Of a stretch of DNA of 64,000 bases, positions 8,986-15,870 are shown piece by piece. The stretch covers positions 4,263,501 to 4,327,500 of the forward strand of contig NZ_CP108644.1 in NCBI RefSeq assembly GCF_041435495.1, read 5' to 3'. How positions within the stretch are numbered: the stretch's first letter is position 1; every line of letters starts with the position of its first letter. The notes below the pieces were generated by a model, which did not search any database, was not told where the DNA came from, and saw only the letters and a list, made by a program, of their open reading frames with translations. Origin of the DNA: Streptomyces sp. NBC_01116. GTDB taxonomy: Bacteria; Actinomycetota; Actinomycetes; Streptomycetales; Streptomycetaceae. A program made the translations under genes and the position numbers.

Positions 8986-9153
8986 GGAGGCCCTGCCGGG
9001 CGGCGGCGCGGACTGGACGGGAGCGTTGTCCGGTCGGGCGTTATGCGGGTTTTCTTGGTTCTTGAGCCGCTTGGCGGTGGTTCTACCGGAAAGTAGCGAT
9101 ACGCACTCCGTGCGGAGTGTCGTGGCCTGGTAGTTGCTTCGCAGGGGCATCGT

Positions 9154-9167
9154 GTTTCACGTGAAAC
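9154..9167. promoter_or_regulatory. parS site
   Basis: Perfect GTTTCACGTGAAAC between rsmG and parA, about 6 kb from oriC. It is the ParB loading site nearest to the origin in this window. Confidence 0.95.
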
Positions 9168-9250
9168 GTCGCTCTCTGCTGCAGGGAATCATCGGCCGCG
9201 GTCGTGCGGCTGCCACGCCGCGCGACCGCAAGCCCGGACGGGTTGCCGAG

Positions 9251-9277
9251 TTGTCCACACGCACGGATTCATCCACA
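9251..9277 (+). promoter_or_regulatory. Two DnaA boxes upstream of parA
   Basis: A perfect TTGTCCACA (9251-9259) and TCATCCACA (9269-9277) in the same orientation, starts 18 bp apart, about 90 bp before the parA start. They lie in the rsmG-parA gap with parS, where parAB promoters are expected. Confidence 0.7.
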
Positions 9278-9361
9278 GAACAGCGGGCCTCGCTGGTTCA
9301 CGACCCCGAAAGCATGGCAGGCTCTGTTCATTGCGAGCCTGAAGTCGAGGAGAGTGAATCC

Positions 9362-10390
9362 TTGCGGTCCGACGCCAACATCGCGGGACCGATGACCGAC
9401 CCGGTCCCCGGTCCCCGAACCGAGTCCGTGGGTGAGGGTGTTTCACGTGAAACACCGCCGCCGATGGACGACACACCCATCGGCCGAGCCGCTCAACTGG
9501 CGGTCGAGGCCCTCGGCCGCGCCGGCGAAGGGCTCCCCCGCCCTGACCGCACCCGCGTCATGGTGGTGGCCAACCAGAAGGGCGGGGTCGGGAAGACGAC
9601 CACGACGGTCAACCTTGCCGCTTCCCTCGCCCTGCACGGTGCCCGCGTTCTGGTGGTCGACCTGGACCCGCAGGGCAACGCCTCCACGGCTCTGGGCATC
9701 GATCACCACGCCGAAGTTCCCTCGATCTACGACGTCCTGGTGGAGAGCCGCCCGCTCTCCGAGGTGGTCCAGCCCGTGCCGGACGTCGAAGGTCTCTTCT
9801 GTGCCCCCGCCACCATCGATCTCGCCGGTGCGGAGATCGAGCTGGTCTCGCTGGTGGCACGGGAGAGCAGGCTCCAGCGGGCCATCCAGGCGTACGAGCA
9901 GCCGCTGGACTACATCCTCATCGACTGCCCGCCCTCGCTGGGTCTGTTGACGGTGAACGCGATGGTGGCCGGGGCCGAGGTGCTGATTCCCATCCAGTGC
10001 GAGTACTACGCGCTGGAAGGCCTGGGTCAGCTCCTGAGGAACGTCGACCTGGTGCGGGGCCACCTCAATCCGGACCTGCACGTCTCGACGATCCTGTTGA
10101 CGATGTACGACGGCCGGACGAGGCTCGCCTCGCAGGTCGCCGAGGAGGTCCGTACCCACTTCGGCAAGGAAGTGCTGCGGACGAGCATCCCGCGGTCGGT
10201 GCGCATCTCGGAGGCGCCGAGCTACGGGCAGACCGTGCTGACCTACGACCCGGGGTCCAGCGGTTCGCTCTCGTACCTTGAGGCGGCCCGGGAGATCGCC
10301 CTGCGGGGCGTCGGCGTCCACTACGAGGCTCAGCACGCCCGCACGAGCAGTCAGAACAGCCAGCAGAACGTTTCGGAGGGCATTCAGTGA
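9362..10390 (+). CDS. parA: Chromosome partitioning ATPase ParA
   Basis: 342 aa. The deviant Walker A motif KGGVGKTTTTVNLA (with the signature first lysine) is followed by LVVDLDPQGNAS, DYILIDCPPSLG and the C-terminal PRSVRISEAPSYGQ block. ParA works with ParB to segregate and position origins, notably during sporulation, and interacts with the tip-growth machinery. I chose the TTG at 9362 because GAGGAGAG ends 7 nt before it; ATG 9314 and ATG 9392 are alternatives. The N-terminal tail is long and disordered. A parS site (9440-9453) lies inside the coding sequence as VSRET. Its stop overlaps the parB GTG. Confidence 0.96.
   Translation: MRSDANIAGPMTDPVPGPRTESVGEGVSRETPPPMDDTPIGRAAQLAVEALGRAGEGLPRPDRTRVMVVANQKGGVGKTTTTVNLAASLALHGARVLVVDLDPQGNASTALGIDHHAEVPSIYDVLVESRPLSEVVQPVPDVEGLFCAPATIDLAGAEIELVSLVARESRLQRAIQAYEQPLDYILIDCPPSLGLLTVNAMVAGAEVLIPIQCEYYALEGLGQLLRNVDLVRGHLNPDLHVSTILLTMYDGRTRLASQVAEEVRTHFGKEVLRTSIPRSVRISEAPSYGQTVLTYDPGSSGSLSYLEAAREIALRGVGVHYEAQHARTSSQNSQQNVSEGIQ
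9440..9453. promoter_or_regulatory. parS site inside parA
   Basis: Perfect GTTTCACGTGAAAC within the parA N-terminal linker, translated as VSRET. ParB bound here could affect parAB transcription. Confidence 0.95.
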
Positions 10391-11481
10391 GTGAGCGTCG
10401 TAGAGGACTGGGGCGTGGGCTCGGTGCGCTGATCCCCGCCGCTCCCCAGGAGAAGCAGGTGTCGGCCCCCGGAGGCGGTGCGGCGTCGTCCGGCGTGGGT
10501 CCGGTTCTGACGGCGGAGCGCGGAGTGGCCGCTGCGAAGGTGACCGGACTGCCTTCCGCCCCGGTGGTGCCGGAGCCGGCGTCCACCCCGGAGGGCCGGT
10601 CCGAGCAGGATGCCGGGACCTCCGGCGCGTACTTCGCCGAGCTGCCGATCGGGACGATCACCCCGAACCCTCGCCAGCCCCGTGAGGTCTTCGACGAGGA
10701 CGCGCTGGCCGAGCTGGTCGTCTCCATCAAGGAAGTCGGCCTGCTCCAGCCGGTCGTCGTCCGGAAGGTGGGCCCGGACAGCTACGAGCTCATCATGGGC
10801 GAGCGTCGGTGGAGGGCCTGCCGTGAGGCGGGCCTGGAGCGGATTCCCACCATCGTCCGCGCCACGGACGACGAGAAGCTGCTGTTGGACGCGCTGCTGG
10901 AGAACCTCCACCGGGCCCAGCTGAACCCGCTGGAGGAGGCTGCCGCGTACGACCAGCTGCTCAAGGACTTCAAGTGCACCCATGACCAGCTGGCCGACCG
11001 GATCGGCCGTTCGCGGCCGCAGGTGACGAACACGCTGAGGCTTCTGCGGCTCTCGCCGCCGGTGCAGCGCCGCGTCGCCGCAGGCGTTCTCTCGGCCGGC
11101 CACGCCCGTGCGCTGCTGTCCGTGGACGACTCCGAGGAGCAGGACCGGCTGGCCCACCGCATCGTCGCCGAAGGGCTTTCGGTGCGTGCGGTCGAGGAGA
11201 TCGTGACGCTCATGGGCTCTCGCCCCACGAGCTCTGCGAAGCCCAAGGGACCGAGGGCCGGTGGCCGTCTGTCCCCCGCTCTGACCGACCTGGCGACCCG
11301 TCTGTCCGACCGCTTCGAGACTCGGGTGAAGGTCGACCTGGGGCAGAAGAAGGGCAAGATCGTCGTCGAGTTCGCCTCGATGGAGGACCTGGACCGGATC
11401 CTCGGCAGTCTCGCCCCGGGCGAGGGCCGTGTGCTGGAGAGCCGGCTCGCCGAGACGTCCGAGGAGGACGACGAGGGCTGA
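10387..11481 (+). CDS. parB: Chromosome partitioning protein ParB
   Basis: 364 aa, GTG start overlapping the parA stop by 4 nt. It begins RRGLGRGLGALI, the usual N-terminus that stimulates ParA. The CTP-binding/ParB box follows (NPRQPREVFDEDAL, then IMGERRWRACREAGLERIPTIVR), then the helix-turn-helix (DQLADRIGRSRPQVTNTLRLL, AGHARALL) and a C-terminal dimerisation part ending near residue 350. ParB loads at parS, slides along DNA and forms the segregation complex that also recruits SMC. Confidence 0.98.
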   Translation: MSERRRGLGRGLGALIPAAPQEKQVSAPGGGAASSGVGPVLTAERGVAAAKVTGLPSAPVVPEPASTPEGRSEQDAGTSGAYFAELPIGTITPNPRQPREVFDEDALAELVVSIKEVGLLQPVVVRKVGPDSYELIMGERRWRACREAGLERIPTIVRATDDEKLLLDALLENLHRAQLNPLEEAAAYDQLLKDFKCTHDQLADRIGRSRPQVTNTLRLLRLSPPVQRRVAAGVLSAGHARALLSVDDSEEQDRLAHRIVAEGLSVRAVEEIVTLMGSRPTSSAKPKGPRAGGRLSPALTDLATRLSDRFETRVKVDLGQKKGKIVVEFASMEDLDRILGSLAPGEGRVLESRLAETSEEDDEG

Positions 11482-11497
11482 GCAGCGGGACCCGAGG

Positions 11498-11544
11498 AAG
11501 GGCGGGCCGTGCTCCGGGTGGATACCGGAACACGGCCCGCCCTT
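11498..11544 (+). terminator. parAB terminator
   Basis: A perfect 14-bp stem (11498-11511 with 11531-11544) with a further inner CCGG pairing, then TTTGCCCT. It is 16 bp after the parB stop. Confidence 0.88.
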
Positions 11545-11639
11545 TGCCCTCTCTCGGTATCCGCATCACCTCTGGGTGGATACGATGCGATCTGGGACGG
11601 CGCATCCACGGTGATCGACCTCAGAGGAGGGCGGAGGCC

Positions 11640-11897
11640 TTGCGAAGAGTGAGCCGCAGTCGGCTCGTCACGGTCGGACTGGGTCTGGGCGCCGTCGGGG
11701 GATTCGTCGGCAGTCTGTTCCATGAACGGAGCACACTGGCAGCCGCACGTGGTGCGGTGGGCGAAGGAAGTGAGGGATCGCCGTCATGGGACGTCGGCTC
11801 GCACCACTCACCCTGGACAACCTTCCGGATCTCCCCGAGCGTTGCCGCTCGTGCGTCTTCTGGGAGCTTGACCCGGTCAGTGGGGAAGCCGCGGTAA
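11640..11897 (+). CDS. Possible small hydrophobic ORF overlapping the next gene
   Basis: A TTG-initiated frame (85 codons) behind two GGAGG motifs (11626-11630, 11633-11637). It encodes a basic start and a plausible membrane anchor, LVTVGLGLGAVGGFVGSLF. However, it overlaps the acetyltransferase gene by 112 nt out of frame, and its second half looks non-coding. It may be a truncated or shorter real gene, or chance. I do not recognise it. Confidence 0.2.
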   Translation: MRRVSRSRLVTVGLGLGAVGGFVGSLFHERSTLAAARGAVGEGSEGSPSWDVGSHHSPWTTFRISPSVAARASSGSLTRSVGKPR

Positions 11898-12403
11898 AGA
11901 CGGGCAAGCCGGAGCTGGAGAAGGAAGCCTGGATCTCCGCGGTCCTCCTGGAGTGGGGGTCCTGCGGCCGGGTGGTCTATGTGGACGACGTGCCGGCGGG
12001 CTTCGTGCTCTACGCCCCGCCCGCGTACGTCCCCCGCTCGACGGCTTTCCCGACCAGCCCCGTCTCCCCCGACGCCGTTCAGCTCATCACCGGGCTGATC
12101 ATTCCCGAGTACCAGGGGCAGGGGCTGGGCCGTGTCATGGTGCAGACGGTGGCGAAGGACGTTCTGCGCCGTGGTTTCAAGGCGATCGAGGCGTTCGGAG
12201 ACGCGCGGTCCGAGCAGGCCACCTGCGTACTCCCCGCGGACCATCTGCTGGCCGTGGGCTTCAAGACCGTGAGGCCGCATCCCGTGTATCCACGGCTGCG
12301 GCTGGAGCTGCGGACGACGCTCTCCTGGAAGGAAGACGTGGAGATGGCGATCGACCGGCTTCTGGGGGCGGTTCAGAAGGAACCGGCGCTGCGGCCGTTG
12401 TGA
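11786..12403 (+). CDS. GNAT-family N-acetyltransferase
   Basis: 205 aa. The acetyl-CoA loop is in LITGLIIPEYQGQGLGRVMVQTVAKDVLRRG (Q/R-x-x-G-x-G type), followed by a C-terminal strand region GFKTVRPHPVYPRLRLEL. The early RCRSCVFWELDP segment with two cysteines is a feature of this Streptomyces subgroup. The substrate is unknown. It sits between parB and the convergent trxA, a conserved position in the genus. Confidence 0.85.
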   Translation: MGRRLAPLTLDNLPDLPERCRSCVFWELDPVSGEAAVKTGKPELEKEAWISAVLLEWGSCGRVVYVDDVPAGFVLYAPPAYVPRSTAFPTSPVSPDAVQLITGLIIPEYQGQGLGRVMVQTVAKDVLRRGFKAIEAFGDARSEQATCVLPADHLLAVGFKTVRPHPVYPRLRLELRTTLSWKEDVEMAIDRLLGAVQKEPALRPL

Positions 12404-12434
12404 GGCCGGGCCGTTGCTGCCGACCACCAGACGG

Positions 12435-12467
12435 AACGGGCCCACCCCTGGAAGGGGTGGGCCCGTT
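12435..12467. terminator. Bidirectional terminator between GNAT gene and trxA
   Basis: A perfect 14-bp stem with a 5-nt loop between convergent genes; its right arm overlaps the first bases of a parS site (12465). Confidence 0.85.
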
Positions 12468-12478
12468 TCACGTGAAAC
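12465..12478. promoter_or_regulatory. parS site
   Basis: Perfect GTTTCACGTGAAAC fused to the end of the terminator hairpin, 15 bp from the trxA stop. Confidence 0.95.
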
Positions 12479-12493
12479 ATTGCGCTGGCGCGA

Positions 12494-12826
12494 TCAGGCG
12501 CTGATGAAGCCTTCGAGGTCGCGGAGGATCGCGGCCTTCGGCTTGGCGCCGACGATGGTCTTGGCGACCTCGCCGCCCTGGTACACGTTCAGGGTCGGGA
12601 TGGACATCACGCCGTACTTGGCAGCGGTGGCCGGGTTCTCGTCGATGTTGAGCTTGACGATCTCGATCTGGTCGCCGTGCTCGGCCGCGATCGCCTCCAG
12701 CGACGGCGCGATCTGGCGGCACGGGCCGCACCAGGCGGCCCAGAAGTCCACCAGAACGGGCTTGTCGCTCTTGAGAACGACCTCGTCGAAAGTGTCATCC
12801 GTAACGTGCTTCAGGTCGCCGGCCAC
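12494..12826 (-). CDS. trxA: Thioredoxin
   Basis: 110 aa with the active site FWAAWCGPCRQIAP (residues about 28-41) and the cis-proline segment MSIPTLNVYQGG. It reduces protein disulphides in the cytoplasm, taking electrons from TrxB. It is the second gene of a trxB-trxA operon, 44 bp after trxB, under the SigR promoter upstream of trxB. Confidence 0.97.
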   Translation of the reverse strand: MAGDLKHVTDDTFDEVVLKSDKPVLVDFWAAWCGPCRQIAPSLEAIAAEHGDQIEIVKLNIDENPATAAKYGVMSIPTLNVYQGGEVAKTIVGAKPKAAILRDLEGFISA

Positions 12827-12870
12827 GGCGGCCTCCTTAGTCTCTCGGGGTGGTGATGCGGTGCGGACGT

Positions 12871-13842
12871 TCAGACGGCCGGGGTCTTCTCCGGCTCGGC
12901 GGGCTCCGCGTCGGCCAGGGCCGCGAGGAAGCGCTCGGCGTCCAGGGCGGCGGAGCAGCCGGTGCCCGCTGCCGTGATGGCCTGACGGTAGGTGTGGTCG
13001 ACCACGTCTCCGGCGCCGAAGACACCGGTGAGGTTGGTGCGGGTGGAGGGTGCCTCGACCTTCAGGTAGCCCTCGTCGTCGAGCTCCAGCTGGCCCTTGA
13101 AGAGCTCGGTGCGCGGGTCGTGGCCGACGGCGATGAACAGTCCGGTCACGGGGAGCTCGGAGGTCTCACCGGTCTTGGTGTTGCGCAGGGTCAGACCGGA
13201 GAGCTTCTGGTCGCCCTTGACCTCGGCGACCTCGCTGTCCCAGGCGAACTTGATCTTCGGGTCGGCGAAGGCGCGGTCCTGCATGGCCTTGGAGGCACGC
13301 AGGGTGTCACGGCGGTGGACGATGGTGACGGACTTGGCGAAGCGGGAGAGGAAGGTCGCCTCCTCCATCGCGGTGTCGCCGCCGCCGATCACGGCGATGT
13401 CGTGGTCCTTGAAGAAGAAGCCGTCGCAGGTGGCGCACCAGGAGACGCCGCGTCCGGAGAGGGCGTCCTCGTTGGGCAGTCCGAGCTTGCGGTGCTGGGA
13501 GCCGGTCGTGACGATGACGGCCTTGGCGCGGTGGACGGTGCCCGCGGTGTCGGTGACGGTCTTGACGTCACCGGTGAGGTCGACTGCGACCACGTCGTCG
13601 GGGATCAGCTCGGCACCGAAGCGCTCGGCCTGGGCCCGCATGTTGTCCATGAGCTCGGGGCCCATGATGCCGTCCTGGAAGCCGGGGAAGTTCTCCACGT
13701 CGGTGGTGTTCATCAACGCACCGCCGGCCGTGACGGCGCCCTCGAAGACCAACGGATTCAGCGAGGCGCGGGCGGTGTACAGCGCGGCGGTGTACCCAGC
13801 CGGTCCGGAGCCGATGATGATCACATTACGGACGTCGCTCAC
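12871..13842 (-). CDS. trxB: Thioredoxin reductase (NADPH)
   Basis: 323 aa. FAD-binding GSGPAGYTAALYTARA at the N-terminus, redox-active SWCATCDGFFF near residue 135, NADPH-binding VIGGGDTAMEEATFLSRFA, and the C-terminal FAD contact GVFGAGDVVDHTYRQAITAAGTG. It recycles thioredoxin, the central disulphide stress buffer of actinobacteria that lack glutathione. GTG start with GAGGAAGAG upstream. Confidence 0.97.
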   Translation of the reverse strand: MSDVRNVIIIGSGPAGYTAALYTARASLNPLVFEGAVTAGGALMNTTDVENFPGFQDGIMGPELMDNMRAQAERFGAELIPDDVVAVDLTGDVKTVTDTAGTVHRAKAVIVTTGSQHRKLGLPNEDALSGRGVSWCATCDGFFFKDHDIAVIGGGDTAMEEATFLSRFAKSVTIVHRRDTLRASKAMQDRAFADPKIKFAWDSEVAEVKGDQKLSGLTLRNTKTGETSELPVTGLFIAVGHDPRTELFKGQLELDDEGYLKVEAPSTRTNLTGVFGAGDVVDHTYRQAITAAGTGCSAALDAERFLAALADAEPAEPEKTPAV

Positions 13843-13912
13843 GGGTCTCTTCCTCGTTTCTGCAGACTGCCTAACTGCCTACGGGGTCGGTTCTACGACT
13901 CACACCCCACCC

Positions 13913-13939
13913 AACGGATCCTACGGCTGATGCATTCCC
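13913..13939 (-). promoter_or_regulatory. SigR-type (disulphide stress) promoter of trxBA
   Basis: Minus strand GGGAAT (13934-13939), exactly 18 bp, then GTT (13913-13915). This matches the Streptomyces SigR consensus GGGAAT-N18-GTT, known to drive trxBA in S. coelicolor. Confidence 0.85.
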
Positions 13940-13966
13940 GAACGTGCCGCGGCGGTCGCGGACGGT

Positions 13967-14947
13967 TCAGGGGCGGTCGTAGGCGCGGGTGAGCAGCAGC
14001 TGCCCGGTGGACTCCGGGGCGGTCTCCACGCAGGAGGCGGCCACGAGATAGGCCTGTACGCGTGCGGGGTCGTCCGGGTGCGGAAGGACGACGAGATAGG
14101 TGTCCGTCCCTTGGTACGTCCCCTCATCGAGGGCGAGGGCCGGCGTGGTGCGGCCGGTGGCCTGCTGGACACAGGGGGGAACGGTGACGGCAGGGGCCTT
14201 CAGAGGGCTCCTGGGGGTCTCGGCGTCGGGGGTGATGGCCTCGCTCGTCGACTTGGTGTCCGCGCCCGGAGGCACCTTCTTGGCGCCGGGGCTCTCCTGG
14301 TCGGCTCCACCGCCGAGGAGGTCCTGCACCTGCGATTCCAGCGTTCCGTCGGCGTAGGCGTGCGCGCCGCTGTCCGCGGCGCTGACTCCGCTGTCGGCCG
14401 CGGTCTTGGAGGAGTCACCGGACGGGGCGAGGGACTGGAGGAAGAAGACGCTCATTCCGATGACCGCGGCGCCGAACGCGGTGCCGAGGACCACCGCGCG
14501 CCGCCGCCGGCTGCTGCGGCGGCCCGGTCCGGTAGCGGCGGAGGAACGGCCCGCAGGACGGTCCGGGGCGGAGGTGCCGATACTCCTGGGGGCGGGCTCG
14601 CTCGTGGCTCGGTCGGGTGTCGTGTCTTCGGTGGTCTCGTCTTCGGCGGTCGTTGTTTCACGTGAAACCACGACGGGCTCGTCCGCAGCGGGAGCGGTGG
14701 GGCGTGCCTCCGCCGCGAGTGCCGCGTCGATGCGGGCGGCGATGTCCTCGGGCATCGGCTCGGGTGCCGGCATCGTTCCGAGCAGCTCCCGGATCTCTTC
14801 CAGGGAGTCCTGGACCTCTGTGCAGAGGGCGCACCCGGTCACGTGCTGCCGGACTTCCTCGGTGCGGGAAGGGGAGAGCAGCCCCTCGGTGAGATCGGAG
14901 ATCTCGGAGACCTCCGGGTGCTGAGCCGTGTCGGCCGTGGATGTCAC
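13967..14947 (-). CDS. Transmembrane zinc-type anti-sigma factor paired with SigM
   Basis: 326 aa from GTG 14945-14947, with AGGAGGTG upstream. The N-terminal domain has the anti-sigma HxxxCxxC motif (HVTGCALC, about residues 32-39). A disordered Thr/Glu/Pro stretch follows, then one membrane helix (VVLGTAFGAAVIGMSVFFLQ) and an extracytoplasmic C-terminal domain. Its start overlaps the sigM stop by 4 nt (GTGA). It should sequester the sigma factor at the membrane. A parS site (14655-14668) lies inside the linker, again read as VSRET. Confidence 0.88.
   Translation of the reverse strand: MTSTADTAQHPEVSEISDLTEGLLSPSRTEEVRQHVTGCALCTEVQDSLEEIRELLGTMPAPEPMPEDIAARIDAALAAEARPTAPAADEPVVVSRETTTAEDETTEDTTPDRATSEPAPRSIGTSAPDRPAGRSSAATGPGRRSSRRRRAVVLGTAFGAAVIGMSVFFLQSLAPSGDSSKTAADSGVSAADSGAHAYADGTLESQVQDLLGGGADQESPGAKKVPPGADTKSTSEAITPDAETPRSPLKAPAVTVPPCVQQATGRTTPALALDEGTYQGTDTYLVVLPHPDDPARVQAYLVAASCVETAPESTGQLLLTRAYDRP
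14655..14668. promoter_or_regulatory. parS site inside the anti-sigma gene
   Basis: Perfect GTTTCACGTGAAAC in the low-complexity linker of the anti-sigma factor. Confidence 0.95.
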
Positions 14948-15660
14948 GGGCGCCCACCTCCTCCCTTCGTAGCGGCAGGGTCGCTGGATCCTGCGTCTCT
15001 GGGGCCTGACGCAGATGGGACGGATGCTCCGGGAGTCCGGTTCCTTCCGTCCGCACCGCTCCCCCCGTCGAGGGCCTGGCCCCCGATCTCCGCGCGCAGA
15101 TGTCGGACCAGGGGGGCCAGTCTCGCCCGGCCCCGGGCACATCGGCTTTTCACGGTGCCGGTCGGCACCTCAAGGATGCTGGCCGCCTCCGCGACGGGGT
15201 AGCCCTGCATGTCCACGAGGACGAGGGCCGCCCGCTGCTCGGCGGGCAGCGTGGCCAGGGCCCTCTGGAGCTGACGGTGGAGGTCCTGCCGCACGGCGGG
15301 GGCCTCGGCCGATTCGTGGGGCTCCAGGAGCTGGTCGAGTCGTTCGGCGTCGTCCACGGGGGACGTCCTGCGGGAGGCGGCCTTGCGGACCCGGTCGAGG
15401 CAGGCATTGACGGTGATCCGGTGCAGCCAGGTGGTGACCGCGGACTGGCCGCGGAAGGTGTGGGCTGCGCGGAAGGCTTTGACGAGGGCGTCCTGGACCG
15501 CGTCGGCCGCTTCCTCCCTGTCCCCCAGGGTGCGCAGCGCCACGGCCCAGAGCCGGTCGCGATGGCGGCGTACGAGTTCACCGAAGGCGTCGGGGTCGCC
15601 CGCCACGTGCTGGGCGAGCAGGTCCGAGTCGCTCGGTGCCTCTGGTGGAACGGAATCCAC
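14944..15660 (-). CDS. sigM: ECF RNA polymerase sigma factor
   Basis: 238 aa. Region 2 (DPDAFGELVRRHRDRLWAVA, then EEAADAVQDALVKAFRA and TWLHRITVNACLDRVRK) and region 4 (LPAEQRAALVLVDMQGYPVA, VPTGTVKSRCARGRARL) are complete; region 3 is absent, as in all ECF factors. The GTG at 15658-15660 has GGAGGGGGAG upstream; a GTG 11 codons earlier has none. The location beside its anti-sigma gene, trxB, murJ and a pseudokinase matches sigM of mycobacteria, hence the symbol. Confidence 0.9.
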   Translation of the reverse strand: MDSVPPEAPSDSDLLAQHVAGDPDAFGELVRRHRDRLWAVALRTLGDREEAADAVQDALVKAFRAAHTFRGQSAVTTWLHRITVNACLDRVRKAASRRTSPVDDAERLDQLLEPHESAEAPAVRQDLHRQLQRALATLPAEQRAALVLVDMQGYPVAEAASILEVPTGTVKSRCARGRARLAPLVRHLRAEIGGQALDGGSGADGRNRTPGASVPSASGPRDAGSSDPAATKGGGGRP

Positions 15661-15699
15661 CGTGCTCCCCCTCCGAACCGGATCCGATGTCACATGCGG

Positions 15700-15757
15700 G
15701 TCGCACCCCGGTGAAGCGGTGCGACGGGGAGAAGCCTGCCGTCACGGGTGTGACGGC
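15700..15757. promoter_or_regulatory. Two inverted repeats upstream of sigM
   Basis: Two 8-bp inverted repeats: GTCGCACC-N10-GGTGCGAC (15700-15725) and GCCGTCAC-N4-GTGACGGC (15738-15757), 40-97 bp before the sigM start. They could be operators or a leader structure. The rest of the gap to 15870 holds only a GC-rich hairpin (about 15837-15865) that may end the upstream pseudokinase transcript. Confidence 0.35.
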
Positions 15758-15870
15758 CGCAACCCTTGTCGCCGCGGTCGCTCGGTGGTGCGGGCGGTCC
15801 GCCCCACAGTAACGGGCGAGCGGAACCGGCGATCATGGGCCGGCACGGGGGGCCCGCACCGGCCCGTGCG

